This document shows, piece by piece, positions 25,032-33,804 of a DNA stretch of 64,000 nucleotides. The stretch comes from Sphingopyxis sp. (GTDB lineage Bacteria > Pseudomonadota > Alphaproteobacteria > Sphingomonadales > Sphingomonadaceae): the NCBI RefSeq assembly GCF_016704835.1, contig NZ_JADIZJ010000002.1:186001-250000 (forward strand). The letters are read 5' to 3'. The translations under genes were made by a program, and so were the position numbers. Position 1 is the first letter of the stretch; every line of letters begins with the position of its first letter. The notes beneath the pieces are model-generated. The model saw only the letters and a program-made list of their open reading frames with translations, was not told the DNA's origin and did not search any database.

Positions 25032-25901
25032 ATGTGCACCGAAGACACCGAAGCCGATCTGGACCGCGCAGGGATGTCGGTTGACCGCCGCAGCTTTGCC
25101 GCGCTGGCGGGAGTCGGCGCGCTGATCGCGGCGCTGCCGGCGCGGGCGATGGCGGGTCAACCTGTCAAAGGTCGTGACGTCGAGATTACAACCGCCGCTG
25201 GCATCTGCGACGCCTATTTCGTCGCTCCGACAAGCCGCAAGCATCCGGGGGTGCTGATCTGGCCCGACATTCGCGGGTTGCGCCCCGCCTTTCGTCAGAT
25301 GGCCGACCGTCTGGCTGGCGAAGGCTATGCGGTGCTGTGCGTCAATCCCTTTTACCGCTGGCAGAAATCGCCGGTCGTCGATGCCGCTAATGACTGGAGC
25401 AATCCGGCGGTGCGTGAAAAACTGTTCGGTTATCTGAAACAGCTGACCAAGCCCGTTGTCGAAACCGATGCCGCGGCGCATCTCGCGTTCCTCGATGTGC
25501 AGAAAGAGGTCGACAAGACACGCAAGCTCGCCACCACCGGTTACTGCATGGGCGGCCCGATGACGATCTACACCGCGGCGTTGAAGCCCAATCGGGTCGG
25601 AGCGGCAGCGAGCTTCCACGGCGGCGGGGTCGGTACCGACAAGCCCGAGAGCCCGCACCTGCTGATCGCCGGCACTCGCGCGGGGTATTTGTTCGCGATC
25701 GCCGACAACGACGACAAGGAAGCGCCGAACGAAAAGGTCTTGCTGAAAGCGGTGCTGGAACCGCGCAAGCAGTGGCACGAGGTCGAGGTCTATGAAGGCG
25801 CCATGCACGGTTGGTGCCCGCCCGATGGCAGAGCCTACAATGAGGCCGCGGCGGAGAAAGCGTGGGGGCGGATGCTGGCGTTGTTCAAGGCGAGTTTATA
25901 G
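25032..25901 (+). CDS. Dienelactone hydrolase family protein, Tat-exported
   Basis: A 289-residue alpha/beta hydrolase. The N-terminus has a twin-arginine motif (DRRSFAALAGVGALIAALPA, residues 18-37), so it is probably exported folded. The nucleophile elbow is GYCMGG, with Cys as in dienelactone hydrolases, and the C-terminal catalytic His is in AMHGWCPPD. LIWPDIRGLRPAFRQMADRLA near residue 72 is the conserved strand-helix. Real substrate is unknown. The start ATG follows AAGGAG by seven bases; longer in-frame reading upstream runs through a repeat and is not coding. Confidence 0.87.
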   Translation: MCTEDTEADLDRAGMSVDRRSFAALAGVGALIAALPARAMAGQPVKGRDVEITTAAGICDAYFVAPTSRKHPGVLIWPDIRGLRPAFRQMADRLAGEGYAVLCVNPFYRWQKSPVVDAANDWSNPAVREKLFGYLKQLTKPVVETDAAAHLAFLDVQKEVDKTRKLATTGYCMGGPMTIYTAALKPNRVGAAASFHGGGVGTDKPESPHLLIAGTRAGYLFAIADNDDKEAPNEKVLLKAVLEPRKQWHEVEVYEGAMHGWCPPDGRAYNEAAAEKAWGRMLALFKASL

Positions 25902-25906
25902 GCGGC

Positions 25907-26923
25907 TCATCCCATCGGGTAGAGGATGTCCTTGCTGACCTTGTGCAGCGCCTTCATCACATCGTCGCTCAGTACCAGATCCATCGCATCTAGGATCGGC
26001 TGGACCTGATCATCGGCGCTGACCCCGACGATCGTCGACGCGACGAAGTCATGCTGTTTCGACCAGGCGGTCGCCATCGTGACCGGGTTGAGTCCGTGTT
26101 CGTCCGCGATTTGCAGATAGCGCGCGGTCGCGGCGAGGCTCTTTTCGTTGACGAAACGGCGGCCCATAGCGGCCTGCCGCCCCTCCATCGCAAGATAGCG
26201 CGAGAAGCGCGCGCCTTCGGGCGTCGCGCCGCCCTGATATTTGCCGGAGAGCACGCCCCCGGCGAGCGGCGAATAGGGGATCAGGCTCACGCCTTCCTGT
26301 CGGCAAATTTGCGCCAGTTCGTCTTCGAAGCGGCGGTTGTTGAGGCTGAAATTATTCTGGATCGTGTGATAACGCGCGACGCCAAGTTTCTCCGACGCGG
26401 CGAGCGATTTCATCAGCCCCCAGCTCGTCTCGTTCGAGCAGCCGAGGATACGCACCTTGCCGATACGGACGAGTTCATCGAGCGCGTCCATCATCTCGTC
26501 ATAGGGCGCGTCATGATCGGGCCAGTGCGTCTGGTAAAGGTCGATATAGTCGCTCTGCAGCCGCGTCAGGCTGTCGCCCACGGCCTGCATGATATTCCTG
26601 CGGTCGAGCGCGGTCATCCCGCTCCGGCACGGCGACTTGAACCACACATGGCTCGGCCCCGACACCTTGGTCGCGAGAATGATCGCGTCGCGCGGCTTGG
26701 TCTTCAGCCAGCGGCCGACGATCTCTTCGGTGCGGCCGACCCATTTGAGGTCGGGCGGCACTGGATAGCCTTCGGCGGTATCGTAGAAGTTGATCCCCGC
26801 GTCGAAACAGCGGTCGAGGATGCGGAATGCTGCGGCCTCGTCGGTCTGGCTGCCGAAGGTCATCGTCCCCATGCAGATGTCGGACACATGGATGGCGCTC
26901 TTGCCCAGACGGCGACTTTGCAT
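25907..26923 (-). CDS. Aldo/keto reductase (Tas-like)
   Basis: A 338-residue NADPH-dependent oxidoreductase with a TIM barrel. The catalytic tetrad can be seen: Asp and Tyr in NFYDTAEGYP (residues 46-55), Lys in IILATKVSG and His in LYQTHWPDHD. The cofactor site is represented by GCSNETSWG and ATIVGVSADDQV. An insertion with HVWFKSPCRSGM resembles E. coli Tas and related proteins. Substrate is unknown. Convergent with the dienelactone hydrolase gene. Confidence 0.9.
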   Translation of the reverse strand: MQSRRLGKSAIHVSDICMGTMTFGSQTDEAAAFRILDRCFDAGINFYDTAEGYPVPPDLKWVGRTEEIVGRWLKTKPRDAIILATKVSGPSHVWFKSPCRSGMTALDRRNIMQAVGDSLTRLQSDYIDLYQTHWPDHDAPYDEMMDALDELVRIGKVRILGCSNETSWGLMKSLAASEKLGVARYHTIQNNFSLNNRRFEDELAQICRQEGVSLIPYSPLAGGVLSGKYQGGATPEGARFSRYLAMEGRQAAMGRRFVNEKSLAATARYLQIADEHGLNPVTMATAWSKQHDFVASTIVGVSADDQVQPILDAMDLVLSDDVMKALHKVSKDILYPMG

Positions 26924-26986
26924 GGCTGTTTTCTCCGGTCAGAAGAGGGGAGAGCCGTCTTTAGGTTGCGGGATGCAACCTTGCAA

Positions 26987-27577
26987 TCAGATCAGCAGGG
27001 CAAGCGATCCGATAAGCAGCGCCGCCATCGTCCAATTGAACGCCTTGAGCCGCGCCGGGCTCGACAACCAGCCGCGCAGCACCTGACCCATCACCGCCCA
27101 CAGGCTGGTCGACGGCAGGTTGATGATGCCGAAGACGATCACGACAAGCAGCACGGCGCCGAAATTGCGGTTGGGGGCATAAAGGGCGATCGCGGTCAGC
27201 GCCATCGACCAGGCCTTGGGATTGACCCACTGGAACAGCATGGCCTGCAAGAAAGTCATCGGCTTGCCGCGCGCGCCAGTTTCGGTATCGGGCGCCGCGG
27301 CGTTGGCGATCTTCCACGCGAGCCAGAGCAGGTAGAGGACGCTCACGACTTTGAGCACGGTGCCCAGCACCGGGAACAGATCGAACAATCCCATCAGCCC
27401 GACGCCAACGAGTATGATCATCAGCGTGAAGCCAAATCCGACCCCCAGCGCATGTGGAATGGTGCGGCGGAGCCCGAAATTGGCGCCCGACGCCATCAGC
27501 ATCATATTGTTCGGCCCCGGCGTGATCGACGAGACAAGCGCGAAGGCGGAGAGCGCGACGAGGGTGGTTTGTTCCAT
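26987..27577 (-). CDS. LysE family amino-acid exporter
   Basis: A 196-residue inner-membrane protein with about six helices. It carries the family signature SSITPGPNNMMLMASGANFG at residues 15-34 and QAMLFQWVNPKAW in the middle. LysE-type proteins export amino acids or related metabolites. ATG 27577 (MEQTTLVALSAF) is the natural start; an ATG four codons upstream is possible. It is divergent from an Lrp-type regulator 73 bases away, a classic regulator-exporter pair. Confidence 0.87.
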   Translation of the reverse strand: MEQTTLVALSAFALVSSITPGPNNMMLMASGANFGLRRTIPHALGVGFGFTLMIILVGVGLMGLFDLFPVLGTVLKVVSVLYLLWLAWKIANAAAPDTETGARGKPMTFLQAMLFQWVNPKAWSMALTAIALYAPNRNFGAVLLVVIVFGIINLPSTSLWAVMGQVLRGWLSSPARLKAFNWTMAALLIGSLALLI

Positions 27578-27650
27578 GTCGCGCAACATAATGCGTTTCA
27601 CCGCGCTATACATTGCAAAGATCGGCAGTAATCGGGTAAAACTGCAATCT

Positions 27651-28103
27651 GTGACCAAGATTGATGCCATAGGCCGCAAGATATTGCAGGAACTGTCTCG
27701 CGAGGGGCGAATCTCCAATCTCGAACTCGCCGAGCGCGTCGGGCTGTCGCCGTCGGCGTGCCTGCGCCGCGTACAGGAACTGGAGCGCAGCGGGGTGATC
27801 GCCGGCTACCGCGCGCGGATCGATCCGGCAAAGCTCGGGCTGACCTTCCTCGCCTATGTCACCGTCGGCCTGTCGTCGCACACCAAAAAGGCGCAGGCCG
27901 ATTTCGAGGCGGCGATGGCAGACGCGCCCGAGGTGCGCGAATGCCACAATATCACCGGCGCGATCGAATATCTGCTGCGCATCGAAACCGCAGATCTTGC
28001 GGCGTACAAGCATTTCCACACCGAGGTGCTCGGCGTGCTGCCGCAGGTGCATTCGATCACCACCTATGTGCTGATGGACTCGCCGAAAGACGAGCGGGCA
28101 TAG
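27651..28103 (+). CDS. Lrp/AsnC family transcriptional regulator
   Basis: A 150-residue regulator. The N-terminal helix-turn-helix is KIDAIGRKILQELSREGRIS-NLELAERVGLSPSACLRRV (residues 3-42), followed by the RAM ligand-binding domain with LAYVTVGLSSH, APEVRECHNITGAIEYLLRI and HSITTYVLMD. GTG 27651 is the most likely start. It most probably senses an amino acid and switches on the divergent LysE exporter. Confidence 0.88.
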   Translation: MTKIDAIGRKILQELSREGRISNLELAERVGLSPSACLRRVQELERSGVIAGYRARIDPAKLGLTFLAYVTVGLSSHTKKAQADFEAAMADAPEVRECHNITGAIEYLLRIETADLAAYKHFHTEVLGVLPQVHSITTYVLMDSPKDERA

Positions 28104-28170
28104 TTTTTCTTCGCGCGCCTCGCGAAGCGGTGAGCTTGAACCGCGCCGCGCCCGACCGCATATCGGTTTC

Positions 28171-29157
28171 ATGACAAAACTCTCTTTCCTCGATCTTGTG
28201 CCCGTGACCGACACCGGTTCAATCGCAGAGTCGCTCGCCAACGCCGCCGATCTCGCCCGCCATGCCGAGGCGCTGGGCTATGGACGCTATTGGGTGGCCG
28301 AGCATCACGGGATGACGGGGATCGCAAGCGCCGCGACCGCGGTCGTACTCGCGCATCTTGGCCACGCGACCAAGAGCATCCGCATCGGCTCGGCGGGCAT
28401 CATGCTACCCAACCACGCCCCGATGGTGATCGCCGAGCAGTTCGGCACCCTCGAGGCGCTGTTCCCCGGCCGGATCGACCTCGGGCTCGGGCGTGCGCCG
28501 GGATCGGACCAGCGCGTCGCACGCGCGCTGCGCCGCACGCTCGCCAGCGACGAACGCCAGTTTCCGCAGGATGTGCTCGAGCTGCAGGCCTTTCTGGCGG
28601 GTGATGAGCAGCTTGGCATTACCGCCGTGCCGGGGGCGGGTACGCATATTCCGCTGTGGATATTGGGATCCAGCACCTTCGGCGCGCAGCTTGCCGCGAT
28701 GCTGGGGTTGCCCTACGCCTTTGCCAGCCACTTCGCGCCCGACGTGCTCGACGAAGCGCTCGATATCTACCGCCGCCAGTTTAAGCCGTCGGCGCAGCTC
28801 GCTGCGCCTTATGCGGCTGCGGCGTTCAACGCCTTCGCCGCCGACACGCGCGAAGAAGCCGAACGGCTCGCCTCGTCGCAGCAGCAGGCGTTCGTCGCGC
28901 TCCGCACCGGCAATCCGGGCAAGATGCAGCCGCCGCTTGTCGGCTATAAGGACAGCCTGCCGCCGAACGCACGCGCGATTCTCGACCATGTCCTGCAATG
29001 CTCGGCGGTTGGTACGACCGATGACATTGCGGCGGGGCTGCGGGCCTTTGTTGCGCGGACCGGCGTCGATGAGGTGGTGATCGCGTCGTCGATGTACGAC
29101 CATGACGCGCGCAAACATTCGCTGGCGCTGACGATGGCGGCGGCGAAGGCGGTCTGA
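28171..29157 (+). CDS. LLM class flavin-dependent oxidoreductase
   Basis: A 328-residue luciferase-like monooxygenase of the MsnO8/YhbW type. Diagnostic stretches are ARHAEALGYGRYWVAEHHGM (residues 29-48), IRIGSAGIMLPNHAPMVIAEQF, and FPGRIDLGLGRAPGSD; the late FNAFAADTREEAERL is also typical. These enzymes use reduced FMN, supplied by a separate reductase, to oxidise an unknown substrate. It stands alone, 67 bases after the Lrp gene. Confidence 0.88.
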   Translation: MTKLSFLDLVPVTDTGSIAESLANAADLARHAEALGYGRYWVAEHHGMTGIASAATAVVLAHLGHATKSIRIGSAGIMLPNHAPMVIAEQFGTLEALFPGRIDLGLGRAPGSDQRVARALRRTLASDERQFPQDVLELQAFLAGDEQLGITAVPGAGTHIPLWILGSSTFGAQLAAMLGLPYAFASHFAPDVLDEALDIYRRQFKPSAQLAAPYAAAAFNAFAADTREEAERLASSQQQAFVALRTGNPGKMQPPLVGYKDSLPPNARAILDHVLQCSAVGTTDDIAAGLRAFVARTGVDEVVIASSMYDHDARKHSLALTMAAAKAV

Positions 29158-29164
29158 AAGCCCG

Positions 29165-30070
29165 CTATTGCGGTCGGAAAGTCAGGCTAGCCAGTCGCCA
29201 GGCCAGCGTCTTGCCCATAAGCTCTGCTGCGGTCGGGATAACACTCGGCGCTGCGCGATCGACTTCGGCGACAATATAGCGGCCCGTCTCGCGCAGCCGG
29301 ATCTCGACGTCACCAAATCGCGCTCTGAGTGCGGCAGTTAGGTGTTCGCCGTCCTCGGAAAGGGCGTTGGAATCGAGCGTGCGCGGGGTGCCGTCGAGCA
29401 GCTCGGCAACAGCTTTTTCCAATGCTCCGATCGCGTCCTTGATGATCGACAGCGAAATGAACAGCGCCGCGGCAGCATCGGCCCACCACCAGCCCAGACC
29501 GATACCGATGATCCCGCCGATCCCGGCAAGCCCGGTCTGCCAGTCGGCCTTCTGCATCAGTGCGTCGGTATGGAGCACCTTGTCGCGGATGCGGGTCGCG
29601 ATCGGGTGTTTCAAATGGCCGAGAATCATCGGCGGCACGACCGAATAGGCCAGCGCGGCAATCATCAGCCAGCCGAGCCAGATCGTGTGGCCGAATAGTG
29701 TGACGCCGCCGACCGTCGGATGCTCTTGCCGCACCAGCGTCGTGACGCTTTCATAAGCGAGGAAGCCGCCGACCGACAGCAACGCCGTGGCGGCGACCAG
29801 AAAGGCGAGGCTATTCGCACGGCGGTAGCCAAATGGAAAGCGTGGATCGGGTTGCTTGCGTTCCCAATGGGTCGACAGCAAGAAGACGATTGCAGGGACC
29901 AGGCTGAGCACATCTTCGATCACCGCGGCCTTCATGGCCTGGCTGCTGCCCATGACCAGCCCCATCACGAGAACGACGCTCGCCATCCAGCCGAGCGTCC
30001 ACCATTCGAGCCGTTCGCCATGGCGGACGTCGTCGGCAATTGCGGTAGGAATCCCTCCGTGGAGGCTCAT
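29165..30070 (-). CDS. Cation diffusion facilitator family transporter
   Basis: A 301-residue inner-membrane protein with six predicted helices. Helix II has SSQAMKAAVIEDVLSLVPAIVFLL, where Glu/Asp replace the HxxxD often seen in zinc transporters; helix V has GWWWADAAAALFISLSIIKDA, with a conserved Asp. PFGYRRANSLAFLVAATALL is the usual conserved loop. A short cytosolic C-terminal domain follows. Likely substrates are Zn, Fe or Mn, not decidable here. It overlaps the upstream lipoprotein gene by four bases (ATGA). Confidence 0.87.
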   Translation of the reverse strand: MSLHGGIPTAIADDVRHGERLEWWTLGWMASVVLVMGLVMGSSQAMKAAVIEDVLSLVPAIVFLLSTHWERKQPDPRFPFGYRRANSLAFLVAATALLSVGGFLAYESVTTLVRQEHPTVGGVTLFGHTIWLGWLMIAALAYSVVPPMILGHLKHPIATRIRDKVLHTDALMQKADWQTGLAGIGGIIGIGLGWWWADAAAALFISLSIIKDAIGALEKAVAELLDGTPRTLDSNALSEDGEHLTAALRARFGDVEIRLRETGRYIVAEVDRAAPSVIPTAAELMGKTLAWRLASLTFRPQ

Positions 30071-30507
30071 TTTGTCATCTCGGCGATTGAACGGTCGGTT
30101 GCGAGGATGAACGCATTTTCGCCATTGCGCCGGGCGATGCGGAGAACGGGCTGCTTGGCATCATCGGGTTCGCTGCGGCCGACGGGTTTGGAAAGCGCGA
30201 CCTCGACCTGCCATGGTGACGCTTTGGCGAAATGGCCGACGACGGCATCGAGCTTGCCTTCTTCCAGCCAGCGCAGTGCATGTTCGCCATGCGCTGACAC
30301 GCGCGTAAGCCGCGCGTCATGGCGTTTCGCATAGTCGCCGAGCAGGGCGAGGGCGGTCGCGGCATCGGGCGTTGCCGGCATCACCACGATTCGCATCTCA
30401 CCGCTGCGCGCCATCCGTTCGGTCGTTTCCGAAGCATCACGCGGCAGGCTGTCGCAACCGGCGAGCGCGAGGAGGGCAAACGGAAGGGGCCAAAGCTGCT
30501 GCTTCAC
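30067..30507 (-). CDS. Lipoprotein resembling half of a solute-binding protein
   Basis: A 146-residue exported lipoprotein. GTG 30507 gives a signal peptide (LWPLPFALLALAGC) whose lipobox is LAGC. The rest (MRIVVMPATPDAATALALLGDYAKRH, HGEHALRWLEEGKLDAVVGHF, ALSKPVG) resembles one lobe of SBP_bac_3-type binding proteins, including the typical 'L..GKLDAVVG' segment. It is translationally coupled to the downstream cation transporter, suggesting a joint role in handling a metal or other solute. Family assignment is tentative. Confidence 0.62.
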   Translation of the reverse strand: MKQQLWPLPFALLALAGCDSLPRDASETTERMARSGEMRIVVMPATPDAATALALLGDYAKRHDARLTRVSAHGEHALRWLEEGKLDAVVGHFAKASPWQVEVALSKPVGRSEPDDAKQPVLRIARRNGENAFILATDRSIAEMTK

Positions 30508-30556
30508 ACACCGCAAACGCAAGCGCCATGGCTTGGTTGCGCCGCGCGGCGCTGTG

Positions 30557-30586
30557 TTGACGCACCTCGCGCTGCGGCAGTATAGG
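30557..30586 (+). promoter_or_regulatory. Candidate promoter of the argD operon
   Basis: TTGACG at 30557-30562 and TATAGG at 30581-30586 with an 18-base spacer resemble a housekeeping promoter. It points toward argD, 65 bases before the start codon. The -10 element runs directly into a GC-rich hairpin. Confidence 0.55.
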
Positions 30587-30626
30587 GGCGGCCCGACCAA
30601 GGGCGGCCCATCGGGGTCGCCTTTTT
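30587..30626 (+). terminator. Terminator-like hairpin in the argD leader
   Basis: GGCGGCCCGA (30587-30596) pairs with TCGGGGTCGCC (30611-30621) with one bulge; the loop contains a second GGGCGGCCC; TTTTT follows at 30622-30626. It looks like an intrinsic terminator placed before argD. It could attenuate argD or block upstream read-through. If transcription begins near 30593 only the inner part of the stem would be in the RNA. Confidence 0.5.
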
Positions 30627-30650
30627 ACTTTTGCCTGAAAGGTGCCTGCC

Positions 30651-31838
30651 ATGTCGATCACGCCGCTGATGCCCGTTTATCCCCGGTGCGGTGTGCGTCC
30701 TGTGCGCGGCGAAGGCGCTTATCTGATCGGCGAGCGCGGCGAACGCTATCTGGACTTCGCGAGCGGCATCGCGGTCAATCTGCTCGGCCATGGTCACCCA
30801 CATCTGACAAAGGCGATTCAGGATCAGGCCGCGACGCTGATGCATGTGTCGAACCTGTATGGCAGCCCGCAGGGCGAGGCTTATGCCGCACGGCTGGTCG
30901 AGAACACCTTTGCCGATACCGTCTTCCTCACCAATTCGGGCGCCGAAGCGGTCGAGTGCGCGATCAAGACGGCGCGCGCCTATCATTCGAGCGCGGGCAA
31001 TCCCGAAAAGCACAATCTGATCACCTTCAACAACGCGTTCCACGGCCGCACGCTCGGGACGATTTCGGCGACCAATCAGGAGAAGCTGCGCAAGGGTTTC
31101 GATCCCCTGCTTCCAGGCTTTGCCTATGCGCCTTTCGATGATCTCAACGCCGCGCTCGATCTGGTCGACGACAATACGGCGGGCTTCCTGATCGAACCGA
31201 TCCAGGGCGAAGGCGGCATCCGTCCGGCCTCGCAGCCGTTCCTGCAGGGGCTGCGCGACATCTGTAACGACCGCGATCTGATGCTTGTGTTCGACGAGGT
31301 CCAGTGCGGCGTAGCGCGTACCGGTTCGCTGTACGCGTATCAGGAATTCGGCGTCACCCCGGACATCATGGCGAGCGCCAAGGGCATTGGTGGCGGCTTT
31401 CCGATGGGCGCGTGCCTCGCGACCGAGAAAGCGGCGCGCGGCATGGTCATCGGTACACATGGGTCGACCTATGGCGGCAACCCGCTCGCCTGCGCCGCGG
31501 GGCAGGCGGTGCTTGATGTCGTCCTCGAAGAAGGCTTTCTTGATCAGGTCAAGGCGACCGGCGAGCGTCTGCGCGGCGCGCTCGAACAGCTGATCCCGAA
31601 CCACGACCATCTGTTCGAAAGCGTGCGTGGCATGGGGCTGATGCTGGGCGTCAAGATGAAGAGCGACAGCCGTGCTTTCGTCGCGCATCTGCGTGACAAT
31701 CACGGTCTGCTGACGGTGGCTGCCGGCGACAATGTGATCCGCATCCTGCCGCCGCTCAACATCGAACAGAGCCATATCGACGAGTGCATCGAAAAATTGT
31801 CAGCGGGCGCGGCGAGCTACACGCCGCCCGAATCCTGA
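30651..31838 (+). CDS. argD: Acetylornithine/succinyldiaminopimelate transaminase
   Basis: ArgD is a pyridoxal-phosphate enzyme of arginine synthesis. The protein is 395 aa, with FASGIAVNLLGHGHP, NSGAEAVECAIKTAR (cofactor phosphate binding), FLIEPIQGEGGIRPAS, the Asp of VFDEVQCGVARTG, the Schiff-base Lys in SAKGIGGGFPMGA and THGSTYGGNPLACAA. ATG 30651 lies eight bases after GAAAGG; a GTG at 30642 is possible. It is the first gene of an argD-argF-hslO operon and overlaps argF by one base. Confidence 0.94.
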   Translation: MSITPLMPVYPRCGVRPVRGEGAYLIGERGERYLDFASGIAVNLLGHGHPHLTKAIQDQAATLMHVSNLYGSPQGEAYAARLVENTFADTVFLTNSGAEAVECAIKTARAYHSSAGNPEKHNLITFNNAFHGRTLGTISATNQEKLRKGFDPLLPGFAYAPFDDLNAALDLVDDNTAGFLIEPIQGEGGIRPASQPFLQGLRDICNDRDLMLVFDEVQCGVARTGSLYAYQEFGVTPDIMASAKGIGGGFPMGACLATEKAARGMVIGTHGSTYGGNPLACAAGQAVLDVVLEEGFLDQVKATGERLRGALEQLIPNHDHLFESVRGMGLMLGVKMKSDSRAFVAHLRDNHGLLTVAAGDNVIRILPPLNIEQSHIDECIEKLSAGAASYTPPES

Positions 31839-32761
31839 TGCCCAATTTCCTGAACCTGTCCGACGCGGGGGGCGATGCCGTTGCGGCGATGATCGCCGAT
31901 GCGATCGACCGGAAGGCGGCACGCGGGGGTTGGCCAAAGGCGAAACCCGACGCCGATGCCCCGCTCGCCGATCATGTGCTGGCGATGATATTCGAAAAAA
32001 ATTCGACGCGCACCCGCGCGTCGTTCGACATCGCGATCCGCCAGCTCGGCGGCGTGCCGATGATCCTCGACGCGGGTACGACCCAGCTTGGTCGAGGCGA
32101 AACGATCGCCGACACGGCGCGCGTGCTGTCGCGCTATGCCGATGCGATCATGATCCGTACCGACGATCACGCCAAGATCGAGGAGCTGGCCCACTATGCG
32201 AGCGTCCCGGTGATCAACGGCCTGACTGACCTGTCGCATCCGTGCCAGATCGTCGCTGACCTGTTGACGATCGTCGAGCAGGGCAAGACGCTCCCGGGGC
32301 TTGAGCTGGCCTGGCTCGGCGATGGCAATAATGTGCTGTCGTCGCTGATCGAGGCGGCGGGGCTGTTCGGTTTCCACGTCCGTGCCGGTTGCCCGCAAGG
32401 CTATGAACCCGATGCGAACTTTGTCGAAGCCGCGCGCGCCAAAGGCGTTCGCATCGACATCATGGCCGACGCTCGCAAAGCGGTCGCGGGCGCCGATCTG
32501 GTCGTCACCGACACCTGGGTGTCGATGGGGCAGGATCATGCCCACAACAAGGTTGCGGCGATGGCACCGTTTCAGGTCGACGAACGGTTGATGGCGGGTG
32601 CCAAGGGCGACGCGATCTTCCTCCATTGCCTGCCCGCGCACCGCGGCGATGAGGTCGTCGATGCAGTGATCGACGGGTCGCAGTCCCGCGTCTGGGACGA
32701 AGCCGAAAACCGCGTTCATGCGCAGAAATCGATCCTGCTTTGGGCGCTGGGCAAGCTGTGA
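31838..32761 (+). CDS. argF: Ornithine carbamoyltransferase
   Basis: ArgF forms citrulline from ornithine and carbamoyl phosphate. The 307-residue protein has the carbamoyl-phosphate site FEKNSTRTRASFD (residues 49-61), the HPCQIVADL motif, and the ornithine-site motif HCLPAHRGDEVVD near residue 265. WLGDGNNVLSSLIEAA is also conserved. The ATG shares its A with the argD TGA, so the two enzymes of the same pathway are translationally linked. Confidence 0.95.
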   Translation: MPNFLNLSDAGGDAVAAMIADAIDRKAARGGWPKAKPDADAPLADHVLAMIFEKNSTRTRASFDIAIRQLGGVPMILDAGTTQLGRGETIADTARVLSRYADAIMIRTDDHAKIEELAHYASVPVINGLTDLSHPCQIVADLLTIVEQGKTLPGLELAWLGDGNNVLSSLIEAAGLFGFHVRAGCPQGYEPDANFVEAARAKGVRIDIMADARKAVAGADLVVTDTWVSMGQDHAHNKVAAMAPFQVDERLMAGAKGDAIFLHCLPAHRGDEVVDAVIDGSQSRVWDEAENRVHAQKSILLWALGKL

Positions 32762-32771
32762 GTTTGAAATC

Positions 32772-33689
32772 GTGAGCGACGAGATTATCGAGACCTGGTT
32801 CGACCAGCCGTTGTCGTTTACCATTGCGGCGCGTCATGTGCGCGGGCGGCTGGTGCGGCTGGGGCCGACGCTGAACACGATTATCGCGGCGCATAACTAT
32901 CCGCCGGTGGCCGAGAAGCTGCTCGGCGAGGCGCTGGTGCTGACCGTGCTGCTCGGCTCGACCCTCAAGGACGAGAATGGCCAGATGACGCTGCAGGCAC
33001 AGACCGGCGGCGGGCCGATCGAACTGCTGGTGTGCGACTATCGCGGCGGCGAGCTGCGCGGTTACTTGAAATTCGACGCCGAGCGGCTGGCTGCGGTCGG
33101 TCCCGATCCGACGTTGTTCGCGTTGTTCGGCGAGGGTTTCCTCGCGATCACCTTTGACCAAGCGACGACCGCCGAACGCTATCAGGGCATTGTCCCGCTC
33201 GAGGGCGCGTCCATCGGCGAGGCGGCCGAACATTATTTCGAGCAGTCCGAGCAGATTTCGAGCCTGATCCGGCTCGCCGCGCGGCACGACGCCGAGGCGG
33301 GCTGCGTCGCCGGCGGCTTGCTGCTCCAGCATCTGCCCGAGGGTGAGGTCGGGCGTGACCGCCTGCACGTTCGCCACGACACGCCCGAATGGGACCATGC
33401 GCGCATGATTGCGGTAACGCTGAAGCCCGAGGAACTCACCGACCCGGCGCATTCGCTGGAAACGCTGGCGTGGCGGCTGTTCCATGAGGATGAGGTGCGG
33501 GTCGAGCCGGGTGTGATGGTGTCGCGCGGTTGCCGTTGTAGCACCGACTATTTTGCTGGTGTGCTCGCGCAGTTTCCGGAAACCGAACGGGTCGATATGG
33601 CCGACGCAAGCGGGCAGATTGTGGTCGATTGCGCCTTTTGTTCGCGAATTTTCCCCATCTCGCTGGGCGAGATTTCCGCTCCGAACTGA
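32772..33689 (+). CDS. hslO: Redox-regulated chaperone Hsp33
   Basis: Hsp33 is a cytosolic holdase switched on by oxidation. The 305-residue protein has the N-terminal core (TLNTIIAAHNYPPVAEKLLGEA, LQAQTGGGPIELLVCDYRGG) and the C-terminal zinc centre formed by GCRCS and CAFC (about residues 253-291), the CxC...CxxC set that makes disulfides on activation. GTG 32772 is the chosen start. It follows argF by ten bases, a common alphaproteobacterial order. Confidence 0.92.
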   Translation: MSDEIIETWFDQPLSFTIAARHVRGRLVRLGPTLNTIIAAHNYPPVAEKLLGEALVLTVLLGSTLKDENGQMTLQAQTGGGPIELLVCDYRGGELRGYLKFDAERLAAVGPDPTLFALFGEGFLAITFDQATTAERYQGIVPLEGASIGEAAEHYFEQSEQISSLIRLAARHDAEAGCVAGGLLLQHLPEGEVGRDRLHVRHDTPEWDHARMIAVTLKPEELTDPAHSLETLAWRLFHEDEVRVEPGVMVSRGCRCSTDYFAGVLAQFPETERVDMADASGQIVVDCAFCSRIFPISLGEISAPN

Positions 33690-33804
33690 CGACGAAACGG
33701 TCTCGTTTAGCGCCAAGCGGTTGAATTTGCCGCGCGCGATTGTTATCTTTATCGAAACGGGGTCGCGTATCAGCCCAATATGGGCGCCCGATGGATAGGT
33801 AAAT

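Noticed and set aside
26051..27631. Plus-strand open frame of 526 codons opposite the aldo/keto reductase and LysE genes
   Set aside because: Antisense to two recognised genes and to the regulator-exporter spacer; very rich in Arg and His.
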